Shown: piece after piece, positions 18,846 to 26,528 of the stretch
Position numbering within the stretch: position 1 is the stretch's first letter
Layout: the number at the start of each line of letters is the position of its first letter
From: Alphaproteobacteria bacterium UBA2784
GTDB taxonomy: Bacteria > Pseudomonadota > Alphaproteobacteria > Micropepsales > Micropepsaceae
Length of the DNA stretch: 36,910 nt
Assembly (NCBI GenBank): GCA_002352285.1
Contig: DEIC01000041.1
Span: 16,708 to 53,617 of the forward strand
Direction: 5' to 3'
Translations under genes and position numbers: made by a program
Notes under the pieces: generated by a model
What the model saw: the letters and a program-made list of their open reading frames with translations, nothing else
What the model was told of the DNA's origin: nothing
The model's database searches: none

Positions 18846-21376
18846 GCTCGCTTGTTCTGGCCTTCCGCTTTGCGCGGCGCGAGTTGCGCGGCGGGCTTTC
18901 CGGCTTTTATCTCTTCCTTGCCTGCATCGCGCTGGGTGTGGCGGCGATTGCTGCTGTCGGATCGGTGACGGCGGCCTTTCTGGGCGGCATGGCCGAAAAG
19001 GGGCAGGAGCTTTTGGGTGGTGACGCCGAATTCCGGCTGACCCAGCGCACAGCCTCGGCCGAGGCGCAGACCTTTCTTGATGAGCGCGCCCGTGTGGCGC
19101 GGCTTTACGAGATGCGCGGCATGGCGCGCGTCGATGGCACGGACACGCGCACGCTTGTCGAACTGAAGGCAGTCGATGACAACTATCCGCTGTTTGGTGT
19201 GGTCGAGCTTGCACCTTCCATGACGCTTGCCGATGCTCTGGCCGAACGCGACGGTGTTTTTGGCGCAGTGGTCGAACCCAATCTGCTGCCACGGCTGGGC
19301 GTCAATCCGGGCGCGCGCATTGTGGTGGGCAATGCGACCTTTGAAATACGCGCCGTGATCGACCGTGAGCCTGACCGCGTGGCGGGCGGCTTTACGCTGG
19401 GCCCGCGCTTCATGATCTCGCGCGACGGGCTTGTCGCCACCGGGCTGGAGCAGCCGGGCAGCCTTATCTCCTATACCTATCGCATTGCGCTGCCCGATGC
19501 GGCAGCAACACCTGCGGATCTTTCTGCCTTCATGCAGGAGATCGCTGACCGCTTTCCGGAAGAGGGCTGGCAGACGCGCGACCGCACGGCGGCTGCGCCC
19601 GGCATCCGCCGCTTCATCGAGCAGGCCAATCTCTTCCTCACGCTGGTCGGTCTTGCGACGCTGATTGTCGGTGGAGTGGGCGTCGCCAATGCGGTTGGCA
19701 TCTATATGGAGCGCAAGACGCAGACCATCGCGGTGATGAAATGCGTCGGTGCAAGCTCGCGCGTCATTTTCCTCACCTATCTCATTCAGGTGCTCATCAT
19801 CGCAACGGCGGGCATTGCCATCGGACTGGTTCTGGGGGCTTTGGCACCCTATCTGATGGGGGCGGTTGCGGGTGATCTTCTGCCAATTGATGCCGAGCTT
19901 GCGGTCTATCCCGATGCGCTGATGCTGGCAGCGGCTTATGGCTATCTGACGGCGCTCGCCTTTGCGCTTTCGCCGCTGGCGCGGGCGCGCGACACGAAAC
20001 CGGCGCGTCTTTTCCGCGATCTCGTCTCGCGCGACCGGCGCTGGCCGCGCCTTTCGGATGCAAGCTTCATCGCGGCTGCCTTTGCCGGGTTGGGCGCGCT
20101 TGCCATACTTTTTACGCCCTACAAATTCTTTGCGGTGATGGTGCTGATCGGGGTTGCCTTTGCCTTTGGCGTGCTGCGGGTGATGGGCGGCGTGATCCGG
20201 TTTGTCGCGCGGCGGCTTTCCTTTCCGCGCAGCCCCATGCTGCGGCTTGCCATGGCCAATCTCCACCGGCCGGGTGCGGCAACGGTCAGTGTGACGCTGT
20301 CGCTGGGCTTGGCACTTTCCCTGATCGCGCTGGTCGCGCTGATCGACGGCAATATCCGTGGCGCGATCTCCACGCGGCTGCCGGGCGAGGCGCCGAGCTT
20401 TTTCTTCATCGACATCCAGAGCGCCGATCAGGACCGTTTTCGCGCGCTTCTTGAGGAAACAGGCGATGTGACGGACATCCGCCTGACGCCCATGCTGCGC
20501 GGGCGCATTACGCATTTGAATGGCGTGAAGGCCGAGGACGCAGAAGTTGATCCCGGTTCGCGCTGGGCGCTTTCGGGCGACCGGGGCGTTACCTATTCGG
20601 CGGCGATGCCCGAGGGCACCAATCTGGTTGGCGGCGAATGGTGGCCGCTCGATTATGCGGGTCCGCCGCTTGTTTCGTTTGATGCGGCACTGGCCGAGGG
20701 CCTTGGCCTGAAGCTGGGCGACACCGTGACGATCAATCTTCTGGGCCGGTCGATTATGGCGACGATCAGTTCGCTTCGCCGCATCGACTATACGACCGCC
20801 AACATGAATTTTGTTTTCGTGCTGTCGCCGGGCGTGCTGGAACGTGCGCCGCACACCGTGCTGGGCACGGCGCGTGCGCCCATCGAGCAGGAAGAGGCGA
20901 TCGAGCGCGCGGTGGCGCGGGCATTTCCCAATGTCTCGGTCGTGCGGGTGAAGCAGGCGATAGAGACTGCAAACGAATTCATGGATCAGCTAGCGATTGC
21001 CTTGCGCGCCACCTCGGCGGTGATGCTGGTGGCGGGATTGATCGTGCTGGCGGGCGCGTTGGCTGCGGGATACCGGCGGCGTGTCTATGACAATGTGCTC
21101 TTGAAAGTTCTGGGGGCAGAGCGGCGGCGGCTCCTCTTCATGCAGCTGGCGGAGTTTGCTTTGCTGGGGGCGGGCGCGGCGTCGGTGGCGGCGCTTCTGG
21201 CCTTTGCGGCTGCGTGGGCAATCATCAGCTTCATCATCAACGTGCCCTTCAAACCCGATTTCGCGGTTTTGGCTGCCACCATTCTTGGTGGCGCACTGAC
21301 GGCGATGATTCTGGGGCTTGCGACAAATCTGCGGGCCTTGTCGCAGCCCAGCGCCAGGATCCTGCGCGCGCCGTGA
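18842..21376 (+). CDS. ybbP: ABC transporter permease with FtsX domains, YbbP type
   Basis: The 844-residue inner-membrane protein has an N-terminal transmembrane helix (about 20-45) and a periplasmic domain. Two FtsX-type blocks follow (about 260-370 and 690-840, each with three or more helices), with further helices around 400-440 and 480-510 and a second periplasmic region. The length matches the large YbbP permeases. It partners the ATPase encoded just upstream. No terminator was seen in the 150 bases after it. Confidence 0.93.
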   Translation: MSSLVLAFRFARRELRGGLSGFYLFLACIALGVAAIAAVGSVTAAFLGGMAEKGQELLGGDAEFRLTQRTASAEAQTFLDERARVARLYEMRGMARVDGTDTRTLVELKAVDDNYPLFGVVELAPSMTLADALAERDGVFGAVVEPNLLPRLGVNPGARIVVGNATFEIRAVIDREPDRVAGGFTLGPRFMISRDGLVATGLEQPGSLISYTYRIALPDAAATPADLSAFMQEIADRFPEEGWQTRDRTAAAPGIRRFIEQANLFLTLVGLATLIVGGVGVANAVGIYMERKTQTIAVMKCVGASSRVIFLTYLIQVLIIATAGIAIGLVLGALAPYLMGAVAGDLLPIDAELAVYPDALMLAAAYGYLTALAFALSPLARARDTKPARLFRDLVSRDRRWPRLSDASFIAAAFAGLGALAILFTPYKFFAVMVLIGVAFAFGVLRVMGGVIRFVARRLSFPRSPMLRLAMANLHRPGAATVSVTLSLGLALSLIALVALIDGNIRGAISTRLPGEAPSFFFIDIQSADQDRFRALLEETGDVTDIRLTPMLRGRITHLNGVKAEDAEVDPGSRWALSGDRGVTYSAAMPEGTNLVGGEWWPLDYAGPPLVSFDAALAEGLGLKLGDTVTINLLGRSIMATISSLRRIDYTTANMNFVFVLSPGVLERAPHTVLGTARAPIEQEEAIERAVARAFPNVSVVRVKQAIETANEFMDQLAIALRATSAVMLVAGLIVLAGALAAGYRRRVYDNVLLKVLGAERRRLLFMQLAEFALLGAGAASVAALLAFAAAWAIISFIINVPFKPDFAVLAATILGGALTAMILGLATNLRALSQPSARILRAP

Positions 21377-21449
21377 TGCGCAGAGTGAAGCGAGCTTAAC
21401 TAATTGAGCGATTTGACAGAAACTCCATAGTTGCGACGGGTTATTCGGC

Positions 21450-21478
21450 CTTGAAACTGACGCCATTCAAACCGATAT
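21450..21478 (+). promoter_or_regulatory. Candidate heat-shock (sigma32) promoter for the Bax-inhibitor-1 gene
   Basis: CTTGAAA (CTTG at 21450-21453) is followed after 18 bases by CCGATAT (21472-21478). That is one mismatch from the alphaproteobacterial RpoH form CTTG-N17/18-CYTATNT. It lies about 52 bases before the start codon at 21530. A perfect TTGACA at 21413-21418 has no convincing -10 at 16-18 bases. Confidence 0.5.
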
Positions 21479-21529
21479 TTCACGGCGATCCGCGTCGTTC
21501 CCGGCGCGGCCCCCTTTATGGAGATTTCC

Positions 21530-22249
21530 ATGGCTGAATATGACAACCGCGCCATGATGCGTGGCGCCGCGACGGCGGACGTCGGCATCGATCAGGGTCT
21601 GCGCGCCTATATGCTGGGCGTTTACAACCTGATGGTGCTGGGTCTTGCGATCACCGGCTTTGCCGCCTTCGGTCTGTCGCGGTCGCCTGAGCTTTTCTAT
21701 CAGATCTTCTCGAACCCGATCCTGCCGTGGATCGTGATGCTGTCGCCCTTCGCGATGGTGCTGGTGCTGAGCTTTGGCATCAACCGGCTGTCAGCGGGTG
21801 CGGCGCGCGTCATTTTCCTCGTCTATTCGCTGCTGATGGGCATCTCGCTCTCGACGATCTTCTTCGTCTATGCCGAGGGTGACATCACCCGCGTCTTCTT
21901 CATCACGGCGGCCTCTTTCGGCGCGCTGTCGCTCTGGGGCTATACGACCAAGCGTGACCTGACGGGCTGGGGTTCATTCCTCATCATGGGCCTGTTCGGG
22001 ATCATCATTGCAATGATCGTGAACCTGTTCATGGGCTGGGAGACGCTCAACTTCGTCATCAGCGTGGCGGGCGTTGGCATCTTCGCGGGCCTGACTGCCT
22101 ATGACACCCAGAAGATCAAGGAGATGTATTACGCCGGTGATGACGGCGAGATGGCCGGCAAGAAGTCGGTCATGGGCGCGCTCGCCCTCTATCTCGACTT
22201 CATCAACCTCTTCATCATGCTGCTGCGCTTGCTGGGCAACCGCGAGTAA
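21530..22249 (+). CDS. Bax inhibitor-1 / YbhL family membrane protein
   Basis: This 239-residue protein has seven predicted transmembrane helices and the family motif GLTAYDTQKIKEMYY with the conserved aspartate between the sixth and seventh helices. Bacterial relatives include YbhL and the FtsH modulator YccA; calcium leak activity is known for some members. The start at 21530 is supported by GGAG six bases upstream; ATG 21518 is in frame four codons earlier. A probable RpoH promoter precedes it and a good terminator follows at 22281. Confidence 0.93.
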   Translation: MAEYDNRAMMRGAATADVGIDQGLRAYMLGVYNLMVLGLAITGFAAFGLSRSPELFYQIFSNPILPWIVMLSPFAMVLVLSFGINRLSAGAARVIFLVYSLLMGISLSTIFFVYAEGDITRVFFITAASFGALSLWGYTTKRDLTGWGSFLIMGLFGIIIAMIVNLFMGWETLNFVISVAGVGIFAGLTAYDTQKIKEMYYAGDDGEMAGKKSVMGALALYLDFINLFIMLLRLLGNRE

Positions 22250-22280
22250 GCGCTTCCGCCTTCTGGCGGCTTATCGAATG

Positions 22281-22312
22281 ACCCCCGGTCCGGAAACGGC
22301 GCCGGGGGTTTT
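22281..22312 (+). terminator. Terminator after the Bax-inhibitor-1 gene
   Basis: A 7-8 bp stem ACCCCCGG / CCGGGGGT encloses a smaller CCG-GAAA-CGG hairpin and is followed by TTTT (22309-22312). A small extra hairpin CCGCC-TTCT-GGCGG lies at 22256-22269. Confidence 0.8.
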
Positions 22313-22360
22313 CGTTTGCGGGATGGGGTGTCGATTGCGCGAGTATTTCAATCAGAAATA

Positions 22361-22402
22361 TCTTATTGACTTGTAAATGTTCGATAAGTTATGACTTATC
22401 GA
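22361..22402 (+). promoter_or_regulatory. Promoter and operator of the mobile mystery A/B operon
   Basis: A perfect inverted repeat, TCGATAAGT (22381-22389) and ACTTATCGA (22394-22402) around TATG, ends on the A of the start codon at 22402. A -35 TTGACT (22366-22371) with a 17-base spacer leads to TTATGA (22389-22394) inside the palindrome, so transcription would start at about the start codon. A degenerate half-site TCTTATTGA (22361-22369) overlaps the -35. No ribosome-binding site is present. Autorepression by the HTH protein is the natural reading. Confidence 0.7.
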
Positions 22403-22854
22403 TGAGCAACGAACCTGTCTTCCTGGACGAGAAATTTGAAGTGCTGCGCCCGGCTGCGCGGATCGCTGCGCCTGCGCGCGGGTGGATCAAGGCAATCCGC
22501 GAGGCGCTGGGCATGACCACAGCGCAAATGGCGCGGCGCATGGGTGTCAGCCAACCGCGTGTTGTCGAACTGGAAGCGGGAGAGATTTCGGGCAGCATTT
22601 CGCTCAAGAGCCTGAAGCGGGCGGCGGAGGCGCTGGATTGCCGCGCCGTGGTGCTGCTTGTTCCCGAAAGGCGCATCAGTGACGTCCTGCATGAACGTGC
22701 AGCGCAGAAGGCCGACGCGCACCTTAATGCCGTCGATCAGACGATGCGGCTGGAGGACCAGCAAACAGTTGACGCGAAAAGGCGCAAGCGGTTGCGCGCC
22801 GAACTGATCGAACAGCTGATGGCGCATCCCAAACAGCTTTGGGATCACGGGTGA
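22402..22854 (+). CDS. Mobile mystery protein A (HTH regulator, antitoxin-like)
   Basis: The 150-residue protein has an XRE-type helix-turn-helix at about 28-82 (AIREALGMTTAQMARRMGVS followed by QPRVVELEAGE) and a charged helical C-terminus. It matches the family known as mobile mystery protein A, which occurs next to a Fic-domain partner (protein B) and is scattered on mobile DNA; no biological role is established for the pair. The start ATG is the last base of a perfect operator palindrome, and the ribosome-binding site is missing, so a leaderless message is likely. It overlaps the Fic gene by GTGA. By analogy with toxin-antitoxin operons it should repress its own promoter and neutralise protein B, which is inference. 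Confidence 0.85.
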   Translation: MSNEPVFLDEKFEVLRPAARIAAPARGWIKAIREALGMTTAQMARRMGVSQPRVVELEAGEISGSISLKSLKRAAEALDCRAVVLLVPERRISDVLHERAAQKADAHLNAVDQTMRLEDQQTVDAKRRKRLRAELIEQLMAHPKQLWDHG

Positions 22855-23435
22855 TACGGAAAATCTCCACGCCCGATCATGCAACGCCGCTCTCGCATGA
22901 TGAGCGCAAAGGGCTGATCCCGGCGCGTGTTTCGACACACGCCGAGCTCAATGCGCTGGAGGAAGAAAACATTCTCTCTGCGATGCTGTGGGCCTTCTCG
23001 CGGCGGCGCGATCCTGTCAGCGAATCCTTCGGAAAAAACCTTCACAAGCGCATGTTCGGCAGAGTGTGGCGCTGGGCTGGCGCCTATCGCCGCAGCGAAA
23101 AGAATCTTGGGGTCGCTTACGGCATGATCCCTTCACGGATGGCCGAGACCATGGAGCGACTTGCCTATTGGTGCACTCATAAGACTTTTGAGACTGATGA
23201 AATTGCGGTGCGGTTCCATCATGCGCTCGTCTCCATCCATCCATTTCCGAACGGGAACGGGCGATGGTCCCGGCTGATGGCCGACCTCCTTGCGGTCCGG
23301 CTTGGGCGGCCGAGATTTGGCTGGGGGCAGAGCGCATTGCGCGAAGGTGACGATGTGCGCCGCCTCTATATTGATGCCCTGCGCGCTGCTGACGGGCATG
23401 ATTTTGGACCGCTTCTCCATTTTGCCCGGCGTTAG
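22851..23435 (+). CDS. Mobile mystery protein B (Fic-domain protein)
   Basis: The 194-residue protein has a complete Fic active site HPFPNGNGRWSR with His130, Asn136, Arg138 and Arg141, so it should transfer AMP or a related nucleotide part to a target protein. An N-terminal helix reads ALEEENI (35-41), resembling the inhibitory (S/T)xxxE(G/N) motif with Glu39 and Asn40 kept but Ala in place of Ser/Thr. The start was taken as GTG 22851, overlapping the stop of protein A (GTGA); TTG 22839 is an alternative. It forms the second gene of the A/B pair. The target is unknown. Confidence 0.87.
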   Translation: MIRKISTPDHATPLSHDERKGLIPARVSTHAELNALEEENILSAMLWAFSRRRDPVSESFGKNLHKRMFGRVWRWAGAYRRSEKNLGVAYGMIPSRMAETMERLAYWCTHKTFETDEIAVRFHHALVSIHPFPNGNGRWSRLMADLLAVRLGRPRFGWGQSALREGDDVRRLYIDALRAADGHDFGPLLHFARR

Positions 23436-23481
23436 CATTGCCCTGCCCCCAAAATGCCGGAATGGCGCGTTTGCATGGCGC

Positions 23482-24024
23482 ATGGTTCCCATCATGCCCA
23501 TTTTTGTGCGGCTCTTTTTCCATGTGGCGATGTTCGCCGCGCTGGGGGCTGCCGTGCTTGCGAGCCAGCCGGGGCCTGCACCCGTCATCATTGAGGGGCA
23601 GGCAGATTACATCCTTGTCGAAAAGTCGATCCGCCGCATGGTCCTGATCAGGCAGGGCGAGGTCATTGCCATGTTTCGCATTTCGCTGGGCGGCGCTCCC
23701 GTGGGCGACAAGGAGCGCCAGGGCGACAACCGCACGCCGGAAGGCATCTATACGATTGTCTCCAAGAACAGCGACAGCGCGTTTCATCTCTCGCTGATGA
23801 CGTCTTATCCCGATGCCGAGGATCGCCGTGCGGCGGCGGCGCGCGGCGTCAGCCCCGGCGGCGACATTGCCATTCACGGATTGCCCAACCGCTTTGGCGA
23901 CGAATATGCCGCCTATTTCCGGGCCAATGACTGGACGCTGGGCTGCATCGCGGTGACGAATGCGGAGATCGAGGCAATCTATGACGCGGTGCCCATCGGC
24001 ACGGTGATTGAGATCAGGCCTTAG
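23482..24024 (+). CDS. L,D-transpeptidase (YkuD family), exported
   Basis: The 180-residue protein begins with a signal or anchor sequence (FVRLFFHVAMFAALGAAVLA). A YkuD domain follows, with His132 in IAIHGLPN and the catalytic Cys155 in WTLGCIAVTN. It would cross-link peptidoglycan through 3-3 bonds or attach proteins to it. ATG 23494 is an in-frame alternative start and neither has a clear ribosome-binding site. The longer frame from 23290 runs inside the Fic gene and is not used. Its stop overlaps that of the convergent DUF2794 gene (TTAG, 24021-24024). Confidence 0.88.
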   Translation: MVPIMPIFVRLFFHVAMFAALGAAVLASQPGPAPVIIEGQADYILVEKSIRRMVLIRQGEVIAMFRISLGGAPVGDKERQGDNRTPEGIYTIVSKNSDSAFHLSLMTSYPDAEDRRAAAARGVSPGGDIAIHGLPNRFGDEYAAYFRANDWTLGCIAVTNAEIEAIYDAVPIGTVIEIRP

Positions 24025-24446
24025 CCGGCGTCGCGCACGGACTTCATCAGCATGCGGTCGAATACGCGCAGCACCTGGGCCAGTTCATGGCCGCGTTTCA
24101 GGATGAGGCCGGTCGCCGTGACCACACTATAGGCGCCCTGGCGTTCGCGCAGGCGCGGGCGCTTTTCGACGCGATAGAGCGGCACTTCGCTGGTGCGCCG
24201 GTAAATCGAAAAGACCGCGACATCTTTCAGAAAGTCGATGGCATAGTCGCGCCATTCGCCGGCAGCGACCATCCGGCCATAGATGTTGAGGATGGCGTCG
24301 AGCTCGCGGCGGTGAAAGGCAACAAACTCGGCCTTCCGCCCGCCCGGCTCGCTTGCCGGATCGCGGGGGGCGGTGGTGCGCTCTGCGCCCTCGCTGCCTG
24401 CATGGCGGACATGCAGGCCGAGATGTATCGGGTCTTCGACCGTCAC
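24021..24446 (-). CDS. DUF2794 domain-containing protein
   Basis: The protein has 141 residues from GTG 24446; TTG 24482 would give 153. The conserved core reads FHRRELDAILNIYGRMVAAG, then EWRDYAIDFLKDVAVFSIYR, then RRTSEVPLYRVEKRP and GHELAQVLRVFDRML. This is the DUF2794 family, which I know from alphaproteobacteria, mainly Rhizobiales. It is cytoplasmic, with no function assigned. The start is uncertain because neither codon has a good ribosome-binding site. The first 35 residues are not conserved in what I recall of the family. Confidence 0.8.
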   Translation of the reverse strand: MTVEDPIHLGLHVRHAGSEGAERTTAPRDPASEPGGRKAEFVAFHRRELDAILNIYGRMVAAGEWRDYAIDFLKDVAVFSIYRRTSEVPLYRVEKRPRLRERQGAYSVVTATGLILKRGHELAQVLRVFDRMLMKSVRDAG

Positions 24447-24509
24447 GCGGCCAAGGTTGCGCCTGATCTGCGTTCTGCGCAAGCAGGAAGATGATGAACC
24501 GCGCGATCC

Positions 24510-25172
24510 TTAACGCACATGCAGCAGCGTGATGCCGTCGGAGATCGCCACGAGTGCGATGTCGAAGCGCGGATCGTTCGCCAGCGCATCGTTCAGGGCG
24601 CGGATGGCGCGCGTGTCGTCGCTGGTGTTGGCAGGATCAATGACCGCGCCTGACCACAGCGTGTTGTCGATGGCGATCAATCCGCCCTTGCGCACGAGCC
24701 TGTGGCAGCGTTCCACATAGGCGGCATAATTTGTCTTGTCGGCATCGATGAAAGCAAAGTCATAGGTTCCGGCACGTCCTGCCTTCAGAAATCCGTCGAG
24801 TGTTTCAAGTGCGGGCGCGATATGGGTGGTGATCCTGTCCGCCACGCCCGCCTCTGCCCAATAGGTGCGGGCGCGACCAACATAGTCGTCGGACACGTCG
24901 AGGGCGTCGATGCGTCCATCCGTGGGCAAGGCAAGCGCCACTGACAACGCGCTGTAGCCGGTGAAGGTTCCGATTTCGAGATAGCGCCGTGTGCCGGTGA
25001 GCCGCACAAGCATCGCCAGGAAGGCGCCTTCATCGGGCGAAATCTGCATGCCCGAAATGCGGCCCATGGCAGCGGTCTCGGCGCGGCAACGCGCCTGTAC
25101 GGCATGTTCGCGCACACCGATCTTGCCGATGTAGTCCATCAGCGCGTCAGACATTTCGATGAATTTTCCCAC
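24510..25172 (-). CDS. Class I SAM-dependent O-methyltransferase (CCoAOMT-like)
   Basis: This 220-residue protein has the SAM motif EIGTFTGYS (66-74), the acidic motif LDVSDD, and FIDADKTNY (141-149) with the metal-binding aspartates, followed by AIDNTLW. These features place it in the cation-dependent O-methyltransferase family 3 related to caffeoyl-CoA O-methyltransferase. The bacterial substrate is unknown. It starts well away from the next upstream gene, with a 158-base gap containing an unusual G-rich hairpin. Length is normal for the family. Confidence 0.93.
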   Translation of the reverse strand: MGKFIEMSDALMDYIGKIGVREHAVQARCRAETAAMGRISGMQISPDEGAFLAMLVRLTGTRRYLEIGTFTGYSALSVALALPTDGRIDALDVSDDYVGRARTYWAEAGVADRITTHIAPALETLDGFLKAGRAGTYDFAFIDADKTNYAAYVERCHRLVRKGGLIAIDNTLWSGAVIDPANTSDDTRAIRALNDALANDPRFDIALVAISDGITLLHVR

Positions 25173-25263
25173 GCAGACCCCTCCTCAGGAACAATCGTCA
25201 AAACGCCCCAATTCGGCCCTTTGGCGGACAAGGTGGCCCGCCACAGTGCAACCTGTAAACGGG

Positions 25264-25325
25264 ATCCGGCGCTTTCCCGCCACCCCAAGCCCCCCAGCCC
25301 CCCAATGGCGGGAAGGTTGCCGGAT
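25264..25325 (-). other. Nested hairpin with a G-quadruplex-capable loop
   Basis: Outer arms ATCCGG (25264-25269) and CCGGAT (25320-25325) enclose inner arms TTCCCGCCA (25274-25282) and TGGCGGGAA (25306-25314). On the minus strand the 23-base loop, read into the right arm, has runs G6-CT-G6-CTT-G4-TGGC-G3. It lies six bases after the stop of the TDT transporter gene on that strand and could stabilise or end that message. No T-run follows. Confidence 0.6.
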
Positions 25326-25330
25326 CACGC

Positions 25331-26272
25331 TTACGTCTTTGCCGCAAGAATGCCGCGCAATGTGCGGATCGCCGGCACCATGGCAGCCCCCACAGCAGCG
25401 GTTGCCGCTCCCAACACCATCAATCCATAGATCGATGCCCACTGGCTATCCATTGCGTCAGCCAGAAGCATGATGCCGCGCGCCAGTGATGCAACCGGAA
25501 AGGTAAGCGCCCAGATGGCCAAGGTCTGGCCCCTTGCCAGCTCGGTGATGAAGACCGGCGTCAGCGCGAGGAAGAGCACGCTGGCCAGCGCCAGGTTCAT
25601 CAAGGGGCCAGCTGCACCCGGCGGTGATCCAAGCGCAGTCAGCCCGAGATTGCCAAGCGCTGGCGGCGACATGAGGATCAGCAGCGTGGGCCGAAGTGCG
25701 GGTGCGATCGGATTGGTCATCAGATTACGGATGACCAGCGGCATCACGGCCATCACGGCGATGGCCCCGAAAACATAGACTGCAAAGGACGCCTCTGTGG
25801 CGCCGAGCCCGGCACCGGTGGCAGGTGTCACCAGCATGCCGGCAAAGGGCAGCAAGGTCATCGGGCGGTTGCGCGCCTCCTGCCAGCGCGCCGTGATCCA
25901 CAGATGCAGCATGCGCAGAGCGATGACGAGAAGGAATGCCTCTGCCACGGCCCACATTGCCAGTGCGCCATTGCGCGGCAATCCGTGCGCAAGACTTGCC
26001 AGCACGCTTGTCGCCATCGCCAGCGCCGCGAAGAAAGGCAGGATCGTTGCATCCGACCAGTCGGCGGCAAATCCGCCATGGCGCAGCCGGTCGGAGAGGT
26101 AGAGCGCCACGAGCATGAAGAAGGCAATTGCGGCCAGCCACGCAAGGACGACCGACAGAAAGGCAAGGCCCGGCGCGATGAAGGCCGCAGCGTGGAGGGC
26201 GCCTGCCACACCCGAAAGGCCCAGCACGCTGGAAAACAGTGCGGGCGGAAAGGGCGTGTGGGTCGCGGGCAT
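25331..26272 (-). CDS. TDT family transporter (TehA/Mae1/SLAC1-like)
   Basis: The 313-residue integral membrane protein has about ten predicted helices and the motifs of the TDT family (GLSGVAGALHAAAF near the start, LPFAGMLVTPATGAG in the middle, SPPALGNLGL, and FPVASLARG near the end). Family members export anions such as sulphite, malate or tellurite-related compounds; the substrate here cannot be read. The start at ATG 26272 was chosen because the longer frame to 26455 runs through the palindromic repeat. A CAGG ribosome-binding site lies just upstream. Confidence 0.82.
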   Translation of the reverse strand: MPATHTPFPPALFSSVLGLSGVAGALHAAAFIAPGLAFLSVVLAWLAAIAFFMLVALYLSDRLRHGGFAADWSDATILPFFAALAMATSVLASLAHGLPRNGALAMWAVAEAFLLVIALRMLHLWITARWQEARNRPMTLLPFAGMLVTPATGAGLGATEASFAVYVFGAIAVMAVMPLVIRNLMTNPIAPALRPTLLILMSPPALGNLGLTALGSPPGAAGPLMNLALASVLFLALTPVFITELARGQTLAIWALTFPVASLARGIMLLADAMDSQWASIYGLMVLGAATAAVGAAMVPAIRTLRGILAAKT

Positions 26273-26366
26273 GGGCGCCTGATGGAATGGCCGGAAAAAC
26301 ATTTGTTGCGGAAGGCAGCGTGATTGTCGAGGGGCGGGAGATTGGAGAGTCACCCTTGTGCTTTCT

Positions 26367-26528
26367 GCCTCCGCCCGCGTGCCTTCACGCGGGGGAGGCC
26401 AGCGATGCTTTCGCATCGCGGGTGGGGGAAATCGCCGGGAAACAAATGCCCCCACCCGGAATTGAGATCGCTCCGCTCACTCAATTCCCTTGCGCTCCGC
26501 TCACCCCCGCAACAAGTTGCGGAGGAGG
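26367..26528 (+). repeat. Palindromic mosaic repeat, full copy
   Basis: This copy has the same plan as 14757-14883: a GC hairpin (26367-26399); a perfect 7-bp hairpin GCGATGC/GCATCGC with loop TTTC (26402-26419); the pair GGGTGGGGG (26420-26428) and CCCCCACCC (26449-26457); a perfect 9-bp hairpin GGAATTGAG/CTCAATTCC (26458-26488); and a terminal 7-bp hairpin CCGCAAC/GTTGCGG with loop AA (26507-26522). A 12-mer CGCTCCGCTCAC occurs twice (26469-26480, 26493-26504). It fills most of the 375-base gap between the divergent TDT and SDR genes; nothing else was seen there. Confidence 0.85.

Noticed and set aside
18560..20854. A 764-residue open frame antisense to ybbA-ybbP
   Set aside because: It has no recognisable domain and its composition mirrors GC-rich coding on the plus strand.
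21413..21418. A perfect TTGACA before the Bax-inhibitor-1 gene
   Set aside because: No -10 element lies 16-18 bases downstream.
22270..22277. An extra CTTATCGA octamer upstream of the mobile mystery operon
   Set aside because: It equals an operator half-site but is single, about 110 bases away and just after the Bax-inhibitor-1 stop; chance cannot be excluded.
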